In this document: positions 26,294-34,195 of the stretch, piece by piece | How positions within the stretch are numbered: the first letter of the stretch is position 1 | Layout of the letters: every line of letters starts with the position of its first letter | Assembly: GCA_945923475.1 (NCBI GenBank) | Contig: CAMELE010000002.1 | Span: 62,001 to 126,000 of the forward strand | Direction of reading: 5' to 3' | DNA length: 64,000 bases | From: an uncultured Mollicutes bacterium | Lineage (GTDB): Bacteria > Bacillota_I > Bacilli_A > Acholeplasmatales > Anaeroplasmataceae | Notes under the pieces: generated by a model | The model's database searches: none | The model's input: the letters and a program-made list of their open reading frames with translations, nothing else | Told to the model about the DNA's origin: nothing | Position numbers and translations under genes: made by a program

Positions 26294-26968
26294 TTAAATC
26301 GAATAAAGTTTTCCATCGTTATATGAATAATATTCACCATTACCAATTATGATATGATCAAATAAAATAAGATTAAATAGAGTTAATTGCTCAATAAAAG
26401 CTTCTGTTGATTCAATATCAGAATCAGATGGATTTGGATTACCAGATGGATGATTATGAGATAAAATTATCCCTCTGGCGCCCAAGATTATAGCTTCCTT
26501 TATGATTTCACTTGCCGGCAGACCAACCTTAAAGGATGTTCCAGAATATTTCTTATAGGATAAAAGATTTAGATTACTATCAAGAAATAAACTTACAAGT
26601 ATTTCTTCTTTTATATTGCTAAGAAGTGGCATTAAAACATTAATACAATCTCTATGATCTGACATCTGAGTTCTTTTTTTCTTATCAAAAATCATTCTTC
26701 TTGTAAGTTCAATTGCGGCTTCAATTGTACAAGCCTTTGCATCCTTTATTCCATCAAATCGCATAAGCTCTTTAATTGATAGATTTAATAAATCTGATAG
26801 ATTATCAACACTATTAATTATTTCATAGCTAATATCAATACTAGATTTCTTCTTGGTACCAGTATGAATTAAAATCGCAAGTAGTTCTTCATTAGACAAA
26901 GAGCTAGGGCCATTAGCCAACATCTTTTCCATTGGACGATTATCCTTTTTTATATCCTTTATATGCAT
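26294..26968 (-). CDS. radC: RadC family JAB1/MPN-domain protein
   Basis: Despite the name, its function is not firmly known. A helix-hairpin-helix region lies at about residues 30-85 and the JAMM metal motif SHNHPSGNPNPSDSD near 175. 224 residues, standard. Start ATG 26968 follows GAGGTG by 8 bases; the upstream TTG in frame lies inside the folC terminator hairpin. That hairpin's 3' arm contains this ribosome site. Position next to spoIVFA/B is conserved with Bacilli. Confidence 0.93.
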   Translation of the reverse strand: MHIKDIKKDNRPMEKMLANGPSSLSNEELLAILIHTGTKKKSSIDISYEIINSVDNLSDLLNLSIKELMRFDGIKDAKACTIEAAIELTRRMIFDKKKRTQMSDHRDCINVLMPLLSNIKEEILVSLFLDSNLNLLSYKKYSGTSFKVGLPASEIIKEAIILGARGIILSHNHPSGNPNPSDSDIESTEAFIEQLTLFNLILFDHIIIGNGEYYSYNDGKLYSI

Positions 26969-27007
26969 AAAAAAACACCTCAAAATAACATATCCATTTT
27001 GAAGTGT
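26968..27007 (-). terminator. folC terminator hairpin that encloses the radC ribosome site
   Basis: Minus strand ACACTTCAAAAT (26996-27007) pairs over 12 positions with ATTTTGAGGTGT (26975-26986), followed by seven T and then the radC ATG. The GAGGTG Shine-Dalgarno is in the 3' arm. Confidence 0.85.
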
Positions 27008-27018
27008 ATTTTAAAATA

Positions 27019-28266
27019 TTAATTATTAAAATAAGAAATTACATTAGATATAAAATGAAGGGAACCAGTAATTAAAATGATATCATCTTTATTTGCAGCA
27101 TCTAATGCACAGGAAATAGCCTCCTTATAATCTACGAATGCTTTATTAGAAAGACTTGTTAATCCAGTAAAGGCTGTTGATTCCAAGGAACGTAAATCAT
27201 CAATTTGAGTAAAATAAAATTTATTGGCTATTTCCTCAAGCTTACCAATCATTTTATCTACTTCTTTATCCTTAAGTGCACAAAATACTACGCTTACTTT
27301 TTTATCGGTAAGCTTTTTAATAGCTTCTACAACCGCATTAATACCGTGGATATTATGTCCGCCATCAATTAGAACACAAGGGTTATTTTGAATCAATTGT
27401 AGTCTTCCTGGCCAAATTGACTTACTTAAGCCTAAATTTATTGTGTCCACATCAATATTCAAATTTAATTGATTTACGGCTTCTATAGCTAAGATAGCAT
27501 TATAAGCCTGAAATTCACCTAATAAAGGTGTTTTGTATTTAGATCCTTTATATTCAAATTCTGTACCATCTATAGTTGATTTTATACTCTTATTTTTGTC
27601 AATGTATATCATTTTAGCATTACAATTATTGCAATATTGCTTAAAATAGCTATATAGGGTCTCTTCAACTGTTGTGACTAGAGTATCATTTTCATGCACA
27701 ATACCAAGCTTTTTAGAGGCGATTTCTTCAAGTGTATTTCCTAAGGAATTCATATGATCAAAGCCAATACTAGTAATACATCTTAAAGCCCCATCAAGAA
27801 CGTTAGTAGCATCTAAAATACCACCCATTCCAACCTCTACTACTGCATAGTCTACATGCTCTTCCTTAAAATATAAAAATCCCATCAATGTAATAAATTC
27901 AAAGAAGGTTACAACATCATCATCCTCTTTTTGAATTGTATTAGCAGCTTCTAAAACAATATTTGCATATTTAACAAGCTTTTCATCTGAAATATATTCC
28001 ATATTAATCATTATTCGTTCATTAAACCTAATTACATAAGGAGAAATAAAGGACCCAACCTTGTATCCAGCCGCACATAAAATATTAGAAATATAGCATA
28101 CTGTGCTTCCTTTGCCATTTGTTCCAGCAACATGGATGGCTTTAAAGCTATTTTGTGGGTTACCAAGTAAGCTTAAGGCCTTTTTCATTCGATTAAGATT
28201 TTCTCTTTTTTCTTTTCTTTTAATATGTTCAATATAGTTAATCGCATCTAAAGCATTTGTAAACAT
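27019..28266 (-). CDS. folC: Folylpolyglutamate synthase/dihydrofolate synthase
   Basis: ATP-dependent Mur-ligase-fold enzyme that adds glutamate to folates. P-loop GTNGKGSTVCYI near residue 48, the folate-specific FEFITLMGFLYFKE and VVEVGMGGILDATNV, and the C-terminal GLxxSIWPGRLQLI, DGGHN sequence are all present. About 415 residues. ATG 28266 follows AAGGTGA; the in-frame GTG at 28275 lies in that site. It works with FolA and ThyA encoded at 32506-33839. Confidence 0.95.
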   Translation of the reverse strand: MFTNALDAINYIEHIKRKEKRENLNRMKKALSLLGNPQNSFKAIHVAGTNGKGSTVCYISNILCAAGYKVGSFISPYVIRFNERIMINMEYISDEKLVKYANIVLEAANTIQKEDDDVVTFFEFITLMGFLYFKEEHVDYAVVEVGMGGILDATNVLDGALRCITSIGFDHMNSLGNTLEEIASKKLGIVHENDTLVTTVEETLYSYFKQYCNNCNAKMIYIDKNKSIKSTIDGTEFEYKGSKYKTPLLGEFQAYNAILAIEAVNQLNLNIDVDTINLGLSKSIWPGRLQLIQNNPCVLIDGGHNIHGINAVVEAIKKLTDKKVSVVFCALKDKEVDKMIGKLEEIANKFYFTQIDDLRSLESTAFTGLTSLSNKAFVDYKEAISCALDAANKDDIILITGSLHFISNVISYFNN

Positions 28267-28325
28267 TTTAATCACCTTATCTTTTACTATGATAGCACAA
28301 CAAATTAATTATGTATATATATAAC

Positions 28326-30017
28326 TTATTTTAAGCATTTTTTTATTTCTATTTCTAGTAAATCTCTTCTAATCGGTTTTTCTAGATATAGATTAATATC
28401 ATTTAAAAATTTTTGGTCTAAATTGTTTTTTGTATATCCACTTAATAAAACAAATTTAATATTCTTTTTATATTCCTTTAATTTGTAGAATAATTCTCTT
28501 CCATTCATTTTAGGCATAATCATATCGGATATAACTAAATCAATTTTATCCTTATTCAAATCAAATATAGAGATGGCTTCGTATGGATTTTTAGAGGATA
28601 TTACATCATATCCTAAATCCTTTAGCATTAGCTCAAGAACTTCTCTAACAACGTCATCATCATCAACTACTAAAATTTTTATTTTATTTACAAATAAATC
28701 AAAGGATAATTGCATTTTATCCTCTTTACAAGGTAAATAAACCCGCATAGTTGTACCATGCTTAACGCATGAGTACATGGATAAAATTCCATTATGCTTA
28801 ATAATTGTGCCTAATGCTTGGGTTAAGCCTAGACCTGATTTTGAGAATTTGTCCTTTGTAGTAAAGAAGGGATCAAATATTCTTTTACATTCATCATAGG
28901 GAATTCCACAGCCATTATCAATAATATCTATTTGTAAATACTTGCCATTTACATGCTCAACTACATTTACAGCATCATTAGGACAGGAATTTAAATATGT
29001 AACCTTAGCGTTCATTATTAAAATATGATCTGGCTTATCAAATGATTCGATTGAATTAGTGATAATATTATTCAAGGCTTCTATTAATAATATTTTTGAA
29101 CCATATACACTAACTCTAGACATTTCATCATTATAGTTTTGAATAAATTCAACATCCTTGTTAAATTTAATATTTATTTTATTAGTTAATTCATCAAATA
29201 GCTCATCAACATTAATCTTTTCAAATTGAACCTGATCCTTTGATGAATATGACAATAGATTTTTAATTAAATTAGACGCATTGCTAGAAGCCCTTAAGGC
29301 ATTACTTAAATAAGTATTTTCTTTAATGTTTAAATTGCGGTAGCATAATTCGATATTCCCATCAATTGCCATAAGCTGATTATTAAGCTCATGAGCGATT
29401 GCGCCAGACATATTTCCCAAGGCTTGGAGCTTTTCAGCCTGAAAGGCTTTAGATATTAATTCTTCTTCCTTAGTTATATCATAAAGATTAATAATAATTT
29501 GATTTGTATTATTGAATTGACCTTTAACCTCAATTACATGATTTTTTTTGTCGATATCTGTAATACTATGCTTAAAGTGAATTGAATTTGTTTTTCTTAG
29601 CATTAGCATATCAATCTCATCAAGTATATGCTCAGTTATATCAAAAAGTTCCTTATATTTTTTATTTACAAATTCTTTAGTTTGGAAATCAGAATATGAA
29701 AGCTCCTTCTTTTTAATATTATACAATATTGTAATTCCTTTCTTCGCATATGTTGATTCAATTGAAGATTCAATATTATATATAACAAAGTATATGTATC
29801 CATTATCATAGATAAATGAAGCTTCTCCACTATTATAGGAATTGACATGATAAAAGGTTATTTTGCTAATATATGGTTTCTGATTTATTAATATTTCCTT
29901 TAGCTCGTCCGTCATTTTTATATGAAAGTCAATATCTTTATCATAGGTATTATTATTAAATTGAATGATTTCAATATCATTTAAGTACTGCATTTTTCCT
30001 GAAATTGTCGTATTCAT
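28326..30017 (-). CDS. Hybrid histidine kinase with C-terminal receiver domain
   Basis: Soluble orphan sensor. Residues 1-190 form a PAS-like sensor (ITLNLYDITKEEE-type end); no membrane segment. The phosphoacceptor box IAHELNNQL has H209, followed by the N box NIITNSIES, DNGCGIPYDE, FFTTKD and GLGLTQALG of the ATPase domain. A receiver domain occupies about 450-563, with the acidic pocket VDDDD, phospho-aspartate in ISDMIMPKMNG, and the LEKP lysine. No DNA-binding output domain or cognate regulator is adjacent, so the output partner is elsewhere or the receiver acts as a phosphate sink. A single gene with a long leader. Confidence 0.9.
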   Translation of the reverse strand: MNTTISGKMQYLNDIEIIQFNNNTYDKDIDFHIKMTDELKEILINQKPYISKITFYHVNSYNSGEASFIYDNGYIYFVIYNIESSIESTYAKKGITILYNIKKKELSYSDFQTKEFVNKKYKELFDITEHILDEIDMLMLRKTNSIHFKHSITDIDKKNHVIEVKGQFNNTNQIIINLYDITKEEELISKAFQAEKLQALGNMSGAIAHELNNQLMAIDGNIELCYRNLNIKENTYLSNALRASSNASNLIKNLLSYSSKDQVQFEKINVDELFDELTNKINIKFNKDVEFIQNYNDEMSRVSVYGSKILLIEALNNIITNSIESFDKPDHILIMNAKVTYLNSCPNDAVNVVEHVNGKYLQIDIIDNGCGIPYDECKRIFDPFFTTKDKFSKSGLGLTQALGTIIKHNGILSMYSCVKHGTTMRVYLPCKEDKMQLSFDLFVNKIKILVVDDDDVVREVLELMLKDLGYDVISSKNPYEAISIFDLNKDKIDLVISDMIMPKMNGRELFYKLKEYKKNIKFVLLSGYTKNNLDQKFLNDINLYLEKPIRRDLLEIEIKKCLK

Positions 30018-30108
30018 GAAAAAACCCCCTTAATTTCAGCTATATTATATACATTCTAACTGTCGAAAGGTGTTAAAATATATTAATAACTAAAAAAAGG
30101 GAGTACTT

Positions 30109-30642
30109 TTATAAATTTTTGACTTCTTTTGTATATAAAAGGGTATTATAGGTTATTACATTAACTCCAAAAACATCGGTTTCAGGATAAATAAATTCAT
30201 ATTCACATTCATTTACAGCACGCATTAATTGTCTTGCGTTAGGATAAACTATAAATAATTTATGAATCTCCTTATCATCTTTTATTTTTGCAAGCATAGG
30301 AGTTTTAATTGACTCAATAAATTTAATAGAATCATCTGTTGGATTGGATTTTGTTTGCCATTTAAGCGGTGAATTAACAAGGATTTCATTACAATTGAAA
30401 TTATCAACGACACAAATGTATATCGATTTACTTTTAGATGTAATTCGATAATTAAATCCCGCAATACTAATTCTTTCTAATTTATAGTCATCAATATCAA
30501 TTATTTCACTAAGCAAATTATAAATTGCTTCATCCTTAATTTTATTTCGGTGCCTATGATATAAACAGACGGATATTGTAATTATTATTGATAATAATAT
30601 AACAACACCTAAAAAAATTAACAATATATAGAAATATTTCAT
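30109..30642 (-). CDS. Unknown membrane-anchored 177-residue protein
   Basis: Not recognised. One strong N-terminal transmembrane helix (YILLIFLGVVILLSIIITIS, about 4-27), then a basic stop-transfer (HRHRNK) and a cytosolic domain of about 145 residues. That domain alternates strands and helices (ICVVDNFNCNEILVNSPLKW, KLFIVYPNARQLMRAVNE) and could be a degraded nuclease-like fold, but no PD-(D/E)xK residues can be assigned. It overlaps the radical SAM gene by 4 bases, so it is co-translated with it. AGGAGG precedes the ATG. Confidence 0.75.
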   Translation of the reverse strand: MKYFYILLIFLGVVILLSIIITISVCLYHRHRNKIKDEAIYNLLSEIIDIDDYKLERISIAGFNYRITSKSKSIYICVVDNFNCNEILVNSPLKWQTKSNPTDDSIKFIESIKTPMLAKIKDDKEIHKLFIVYPNARQLMRAVNECEYEFIYPETDVFGVNVITYNTLLYTKEVKNL

Positions 30643-31466
30643 TTTTTTATCCTCCTATTCTTATATGTACAAAAGCTACATAGCTCATAATAGCAACGAT
30701 TATTCCTAAATTCATTAATTGCGTGTAGATAGTCTTCACTTCTAATAATATTAGAAAAGCTATTATTAAAAACATTTCCAAAGGTAGTATAGCCCTTGGA
30801 ATCAAGACAGCATAATACAGCATTTCCATTTGCTAAAATAGCAACGTGGCTTTTTCCACCTAAGCAATAGCCATCTGTTTTAATTCCATCAAGCTTAGGC
30901 CATTCAAACTCCTCTTCATATGCTAAAATAACTCTTTCCTTAAGACGAATTCTTGGTAATATTTCTCCATCATATTTATAATAATCAAATAGAATTTTTC
31001 TTATTTTATCATTCGAGGCTTTTATTAGCTTATTAGATTCAGCCCAAAGCCTTAGATGAAATGTAGCTTCATATTTTTCTTGATATAATTTTATAAAATC
31101 AAGTAATTCTAATATAAATTCTTCTTGATTTTTCATATCATATGTAGAATGTAAAGATAAATTCCAAGTCTTTATTTTAAGATTAATTAATTCATTTTTA
31201 AGCTTAGGGATTAATCTTGAATTTGTAGATAGCATTATATCAATATCATTATCAATTGTATATTTTACTATTTGTGAAAAATCAGGATGGATTAAAGGCT
31301 CACCAAGTACATGTAAGCAAACCTCTTTTGTATAATTTTTAATCTGATTAATGACATTCTTATATTGTTCTAAGCTCATCATTCGGGAATTTTTTTCTGT
31401 AGGAGTACAAAAAATACAATTAAGATTGCAATAATTTGATAGCTCTACATATATTCTTTTAAACAT
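30639..31466 (-). CDS. Radical SAM protein with SPASM-type C terminus
   Basis: The iron-sulfur motif CNLNCIFC (CxxxCxxC) is at residues 13-20 and binds the SAM-cleaving cluster. HVLGEPLIHPDF and STNSRLI are typical partial-barrel motifs. The C terminus carries further cysteines (YCLGG, VLCC, and NRCYYELCSFC) in a SPASM/twitch-like array that would hold auxiliary clusters. 275 residues, on the short side. Neighbours are two small membrane proteins and no recognisable precursor peptide, so a peptide-modifying role is unsupported. Overlaps both neighbours. Confidence 0.88.
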   Translation of the reverse strand: MFKRIYVELSNYCNLNCIFCTPTEKNSRMMSLEQYKNVINQIKNYTKEVCLHVLGEPLIHPDFSQIVKYTIDNDIDIMLSTNSRLIPKLKNELINLKIKTWNLSLHSTYDMKNQEEFILELLDFIKLYQEKYEATFHLRLWAESNKLIKASNDKIRKILFDYYKYDGEILPRIRLKERVILAYEEEFEWPKLDGIKTDGYCLGGKSHVAILANGNAVLCCLDSKGYTTFGNVFNNSFSNIIRSEDYLHAINEFRNNRCYYELCSFCTYKNRRIKK

Positions 31467-31659
31467 CTTTTCTTGTTCCTTTATATATAAGTATTACTCC
31501 AGCCACAATACATGAAAAGCAAATAAAATAGCATACTATTGAAATAATTACTAAAGCTAAATTCTTATTATATGCGGCTAAAACTAATAATATAGTCGCA
31601 ATAAACGAAGCTATAAAGCTTGCTATACACAAAATAAGACCTTTATATTTAAGATTCAA
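31459..31659 (-). CDS. Small two-helix membrane protein
   Basis: About 66 residues, with two hydrophobic helices (LILCIASFIASFIATILLVL and LALVIISIVCYFICFSCIVA) and a basic end (YKGTRKDV). Not recognised. The frame opens with GTG 31668, but AGGTGA overlaps that codon, so TTG 31659, five bases after it, is the better start. It overlaps plsC and the radical SAM gene, so it belongs to that operon. Confidence 0.65.
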   Translation of the reverse strand: MNLKYKGLILCIASFIASFIATILLVLAAYNKNLALVIISIVCYFICFSCIVAGVILIYKGTRKDV

Positions 31660-32500
31660 GATCTTCACCTACTTCAGTTGGGATAACATCCTTAAAATCT
31701 AAGGTATTAGGTTTTTGAGTATCAATTCCATAATTAACAATTGTAAATATCTTCTGTCCTATAGCTGTCGTGTTATAATCATTATATTCTTCAGGTGTAA
31801 TTGGTCGATGAATAACAATTGTAACCTTTGAAGCCTTATGAGGTGTATTTTCAGATAATAGGCTGGAACCGATAATTGAAATCGGTGAAATAACTGCGTT
31901 AGCTTTAGTAGCGAGCTTATAGGCTCCAGCTCTTAATGCGACCATATGCTCAGTATTTCTAGTTTTTACCCCACCCTCAGGGAAAATTATATAATTTTTA
32001 CCTGATTTAACTTGCTTAATAGCATTAATAATGCTCTTTGCACCTTCTCTATCATTATTACGATCAAGCGCAATAACTCCTAGTCCAGCCATCATTCTTG
32101 ATAAAAATGGAACGGAAACTAAATCACTTTTAGCAATCGCACTTAATATTTTATGATAAGCACTATATACTAATACTGGGTCAAGCTGAGATTTATGATT
32201 TCCATAAATAACGAATGTAGTATTAGGGATATTTTCCTTTCCAATAACCTCAACCTTAATTTTTAATATAATTAAAACAAAATTAACTAATTTATATAAT
32301 ATCCAATGCTTAAGCTTGTTATCCTGCTTAGAAAATGGCATTAGCCATATAAAAATTAAGCAAAATATAGCAAACATTAAAACAGATACTAAAAATCCTA
32401 ATGGAAACCATAGGAAAAGCATATATGGGTTAGCTGATAATAAGGAAAATAGATATGTATATAAAAATCCAAATAGTATGATTACTACAAAGCATAACAT
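31649..32500 (-). CDS. plsC: 1-acyl-sn-glycerol-3-phosphate acyltransferase (PlsC)
   Basis: Adds the second acyl chain to lysophosphatidate at the membrane. Two N-terminal transmembrane segments (1-55) precede the acyltransferase domain. The catalytic NHKSQLD block (HxxxxD) is near residue 103, the glycerophosphate-binding FPEGGVKTRN near 175, and VISPISIIG follows. 283 residues, slightly long because of the N-terminal extension. It follows folA by 5 bases and GAAGGAAG precedes the ATG. Confidence 0.92.
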   Translation of the reverse strand: MLCFVVIILFGFLYTYLFSLLSANPYMLFLWFPLGFLVSVLMFAIFCLIFIWLMPFSKQDNKLKHWILYKLVNFVLIILKIKVEVIGKENIPNTTFVIYGNHKSQLDPVLVYSAYHKILSAIAKSDLVSVPFLSRMMAGLGVIALDRNNDREGAKSIINAIKQVKSGKNYIIFPEGGVKTRNTEHMVALRAGAYKLATKANAVISPISIIGSSLLSENTPHKASKVTIVIHRPITPEEYNDYNTTAIGQKIFTIVNYGIDTQKPNTLDFKDVIPTEVGEDLES

Positions 32501-32505
32501 AATAA

Positions 32506-32973
32506 TTACTTCCTTCTTTGATAAATTGTATATTTAACTAGTGGATGATCATCTACACTAATTAAATCAAATTCCTTTAAATCTAAAAAGTCGATATAGG
32601 TATCTCCTTCATGATGTCCTTTAATATATGATATATATAAATATGTAGCATATGGTAAAAATTGTTTATATACATTTTTACCGCCAACAATGAATACATC
32701 AGAATCAATTTTTAGGATATCATCGATACTTTTTACAACTTCAATTCTTTCATCATTAATTTCCCTATGGGTTAATACAAGGCATTTTACATATGGGAAA
32801 GACCTGTTTTTATAATAGCCTGTCATAGAGATATATGTATTATAGCCCATTACAACAATCTTGTCCTTTGTTTTTTCTTTATAATATAAAAGATCCTCTT
32901 TTACATGCCATGGCACTTTATTATTAGCACCAATAAGATTGTCTTCATCCATAGCCCAAATCATTGATATCAT
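32506..32973 (-). CDS. folA: Dihydrofolate reductase
   Basis: NADPH-dependent reduction of dihydrofolate, regenerating the cofactor consumed by ThyA. MIWAMDEDNLIGANNKVPWHV at the N terminus, broken here as WAMDEDN and VPWHVKEDLLYYK, matches DHFR. VVMGYNTYIS and DVFIVGGKNVYKQFLP give the NADPH site. 155 residues. It overlaps the thyA stop as TAATG, so the pair is co-translated, a common arrangement. Confidence 0.96.
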   Translation of the reverse strand: MISMIWAMDEDNLIGANNKVPWHVKEDLLYYKEKTKDKIVVMGYNTYISMTGYYKNRSFPYVKCLVLTHREINDERIEVVKSIDDILKIDSDVFIVGGKNVYKQFLPYATYLYISYIKGHHEGDTYIDFLDLKEFDLISVDDHPLVKYTIYQRRK

Positions 32974-33839
32974 TATACTGCAACCTTTCCTTTTAAACCA
33001 CTATGGGGATTATAATCCTTAAGCTCAAAGTCCTCATATTTAAAATCAAAGATACTTTTTACATTTGGATTAATCACCATTGTCGGTAATTTTCTTAAGC
33101 TTCGATTAATCTGCTTGTTAATTTGCTCAAGATGATTTAAATAGATATGAGCATCCCCTAATGTATGGACAAATTTTCCAGGCTTTAAGCCACATACCTG
33201 TGCAATCATCATAGTAAATAATGCATAAGATGCAATATTAAATGGAACTCCTAAAAATACATCTGCGCTTCTTTGATATAGCTGGCATGATAATTTCCCA
33301 TCTACAACATAAAATTGCATAAACGCATGACATGGAGGAAGAGCCATATCCTTTACTTCACTTGGATTCCAAGCTGAAATAATTAATCTTCTTGAATTAG
33401 GATTAGTTTTTATTTGTTCAATTAAATCTGCTAATTGGTCTACACCATCAAAATTACGCCACTGCTTACCATAAACAGGACCAAGATTACCCCATTTTTT
33501 AGCAAATTCATCATCTTCTTTTATTTTTGCCGCAAATTCCTCGATGGTTTCATTTTGAAAAGCACTACTTTTCTTATATATTTCATATGGCCATTCATTC
33601 CAAATTCTAACATCATTATCTACTAAATATTTAATATTTGTCGAACCAGAAATAAACCATAATAATTCATGAATAATACTTTTTAAATGGACCTTTTTTG
33701 TTGTAAGTAATGGAAAGCCATCACTTAAATCAAAATGCATTTGATAACCAAATATTGAGATAGTACCTGTACCAGTACGATCCTCTTTTTTGATTCCATT
33801 TTCTAAAATATATTTGCATAAATCTATATATTGCTTCAA
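32973..33839 (-). CDS. thyA: Thymidylate synthase (folate-dependent)
   Basis: Converts dUMP to dTMP with methylene-tetrahydrofolate. The nucleophilic cysteine is in [14 protein letters not shown], dUMP-binding [16 protein letters not shown] and the R-containing [12 protein letters not shown] loop are present, and the C terminus is GLKGKVAV. 288 residues. The start codon is TTG with AAAGGGTG about 10 bases upstream. A TGGTATAAT extended -10 lies at about 33864-33872. Confidence 0.97.
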   Translation of the reverse strand: MKQYIDLCKYILENGIKKEDRTGTGTISIFGYQMHFDLSDGFPLLTTKKVHLKSIIHELLWFISGSTNIKYLVDNDVRIWNEWPYEIYKKSSAFQNETIEEFAAKIKEDDEFAKKWGNLGPVYGKQWRNFDGVDQLADLIEQIKTNPNSRRLIISAWNPSEVKDMALPPCHAFMQFYVVDGKLSCQLYQRSADVFLGVPFNIASYALFTMMIAQVCGLKPGKFVHTLGDAHIYLNHLEQINKQINRSLRKLPTMVINPNVKSIFDFKYEDFELKDYNPHSGLKGKVAV

Positions 33840-33924
33840 AATAACACACCCTTTACTTTTTCCATTATACCAATTTTAGTAACAATTTAAAATCAAAAAA
33901 TGAAAAATAATTCAAATATTTTCC

Positions 33925-33967
33925 ATTGGTTTTTATATATTATATGAATATATAAGAATTAACCAAT
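33925..33967. repeat. Imperfect 43-base inverted repeat upstream of thyA
   Basis: ATTGGTT (33925-33931) is mirrored by AACCAAT (33961-33967), with inner arms TTATATATT and AATATATAA around ATATG. No T run follows on either strand, so it is not an obvious terminator. It lies between the terminator of the 54-residue gene and the thyA promoter. Confidence 0.6.
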
Positions 33968-33974
33968 AAAAATA

Positions 33975-34002
33975 AAATAAAAAGGCTAGATTTAGTAGCC
34001 TT
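33975..34002 (-). terminator. Rho-independent terminator of the small-protein gene
   Basis: Minus strand AAGGCTA (33996-34002) pairs with TAGCCTT (33982-33988), loop CTAAATC, followed by TTTTATTTTATTTTT. Confidence 0.9.
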
Positions 34003-34003
34003 C

Positions 34004-34168
34004 TTATTGATTTTGATTTTGATTTGAGCATTGATTCGCTTTATTTTCCATGTTTGTACAGGCTTGCTCTACTTTTTTAATTACCTTTGTAAAGTTTTGC
34101 GATTTTGCCATTTCATATAGACAAACTGGAATCATTGCTCCTACAATCATATATAAAATTGGTTTCAT
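34004..34168 (-). CDS. 54-residue membrane-anchored peptide
   Basis: Too short for usual gene calls. The frame starts MKPILYMIVGAMIPVCLYEM (a probable transmembrane helix) and continues with a hydrophilic, Asn/Gln-rich tail with two further cysteines and an ending of alternating Asn and Gln. GGTGA precedes the ATG by 5 bases and a strong terminator follows directly after the stop, which together support a real gene. Function unknown. It follows recD2 by about 30 bases and may be transcribed with it. Confidence 0.6.
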   Translation of the reverse strand: MKPILYMIVGAMIPVCLYEMAKSQNFTKVIKKVEQACTNMENKANQCSNQNQNQ

Positions 34169-34195
34169 TTTTTCACCAATTATAGTATTAGCAAT

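Noticed and set aside
30639-31659. RiPP biosynthesis cluster with the small upstream gene as precursor
   Set aside because: The small protein is a two-helix membrane protein without a leader/core layout, and no protease or exporter is adjacent.
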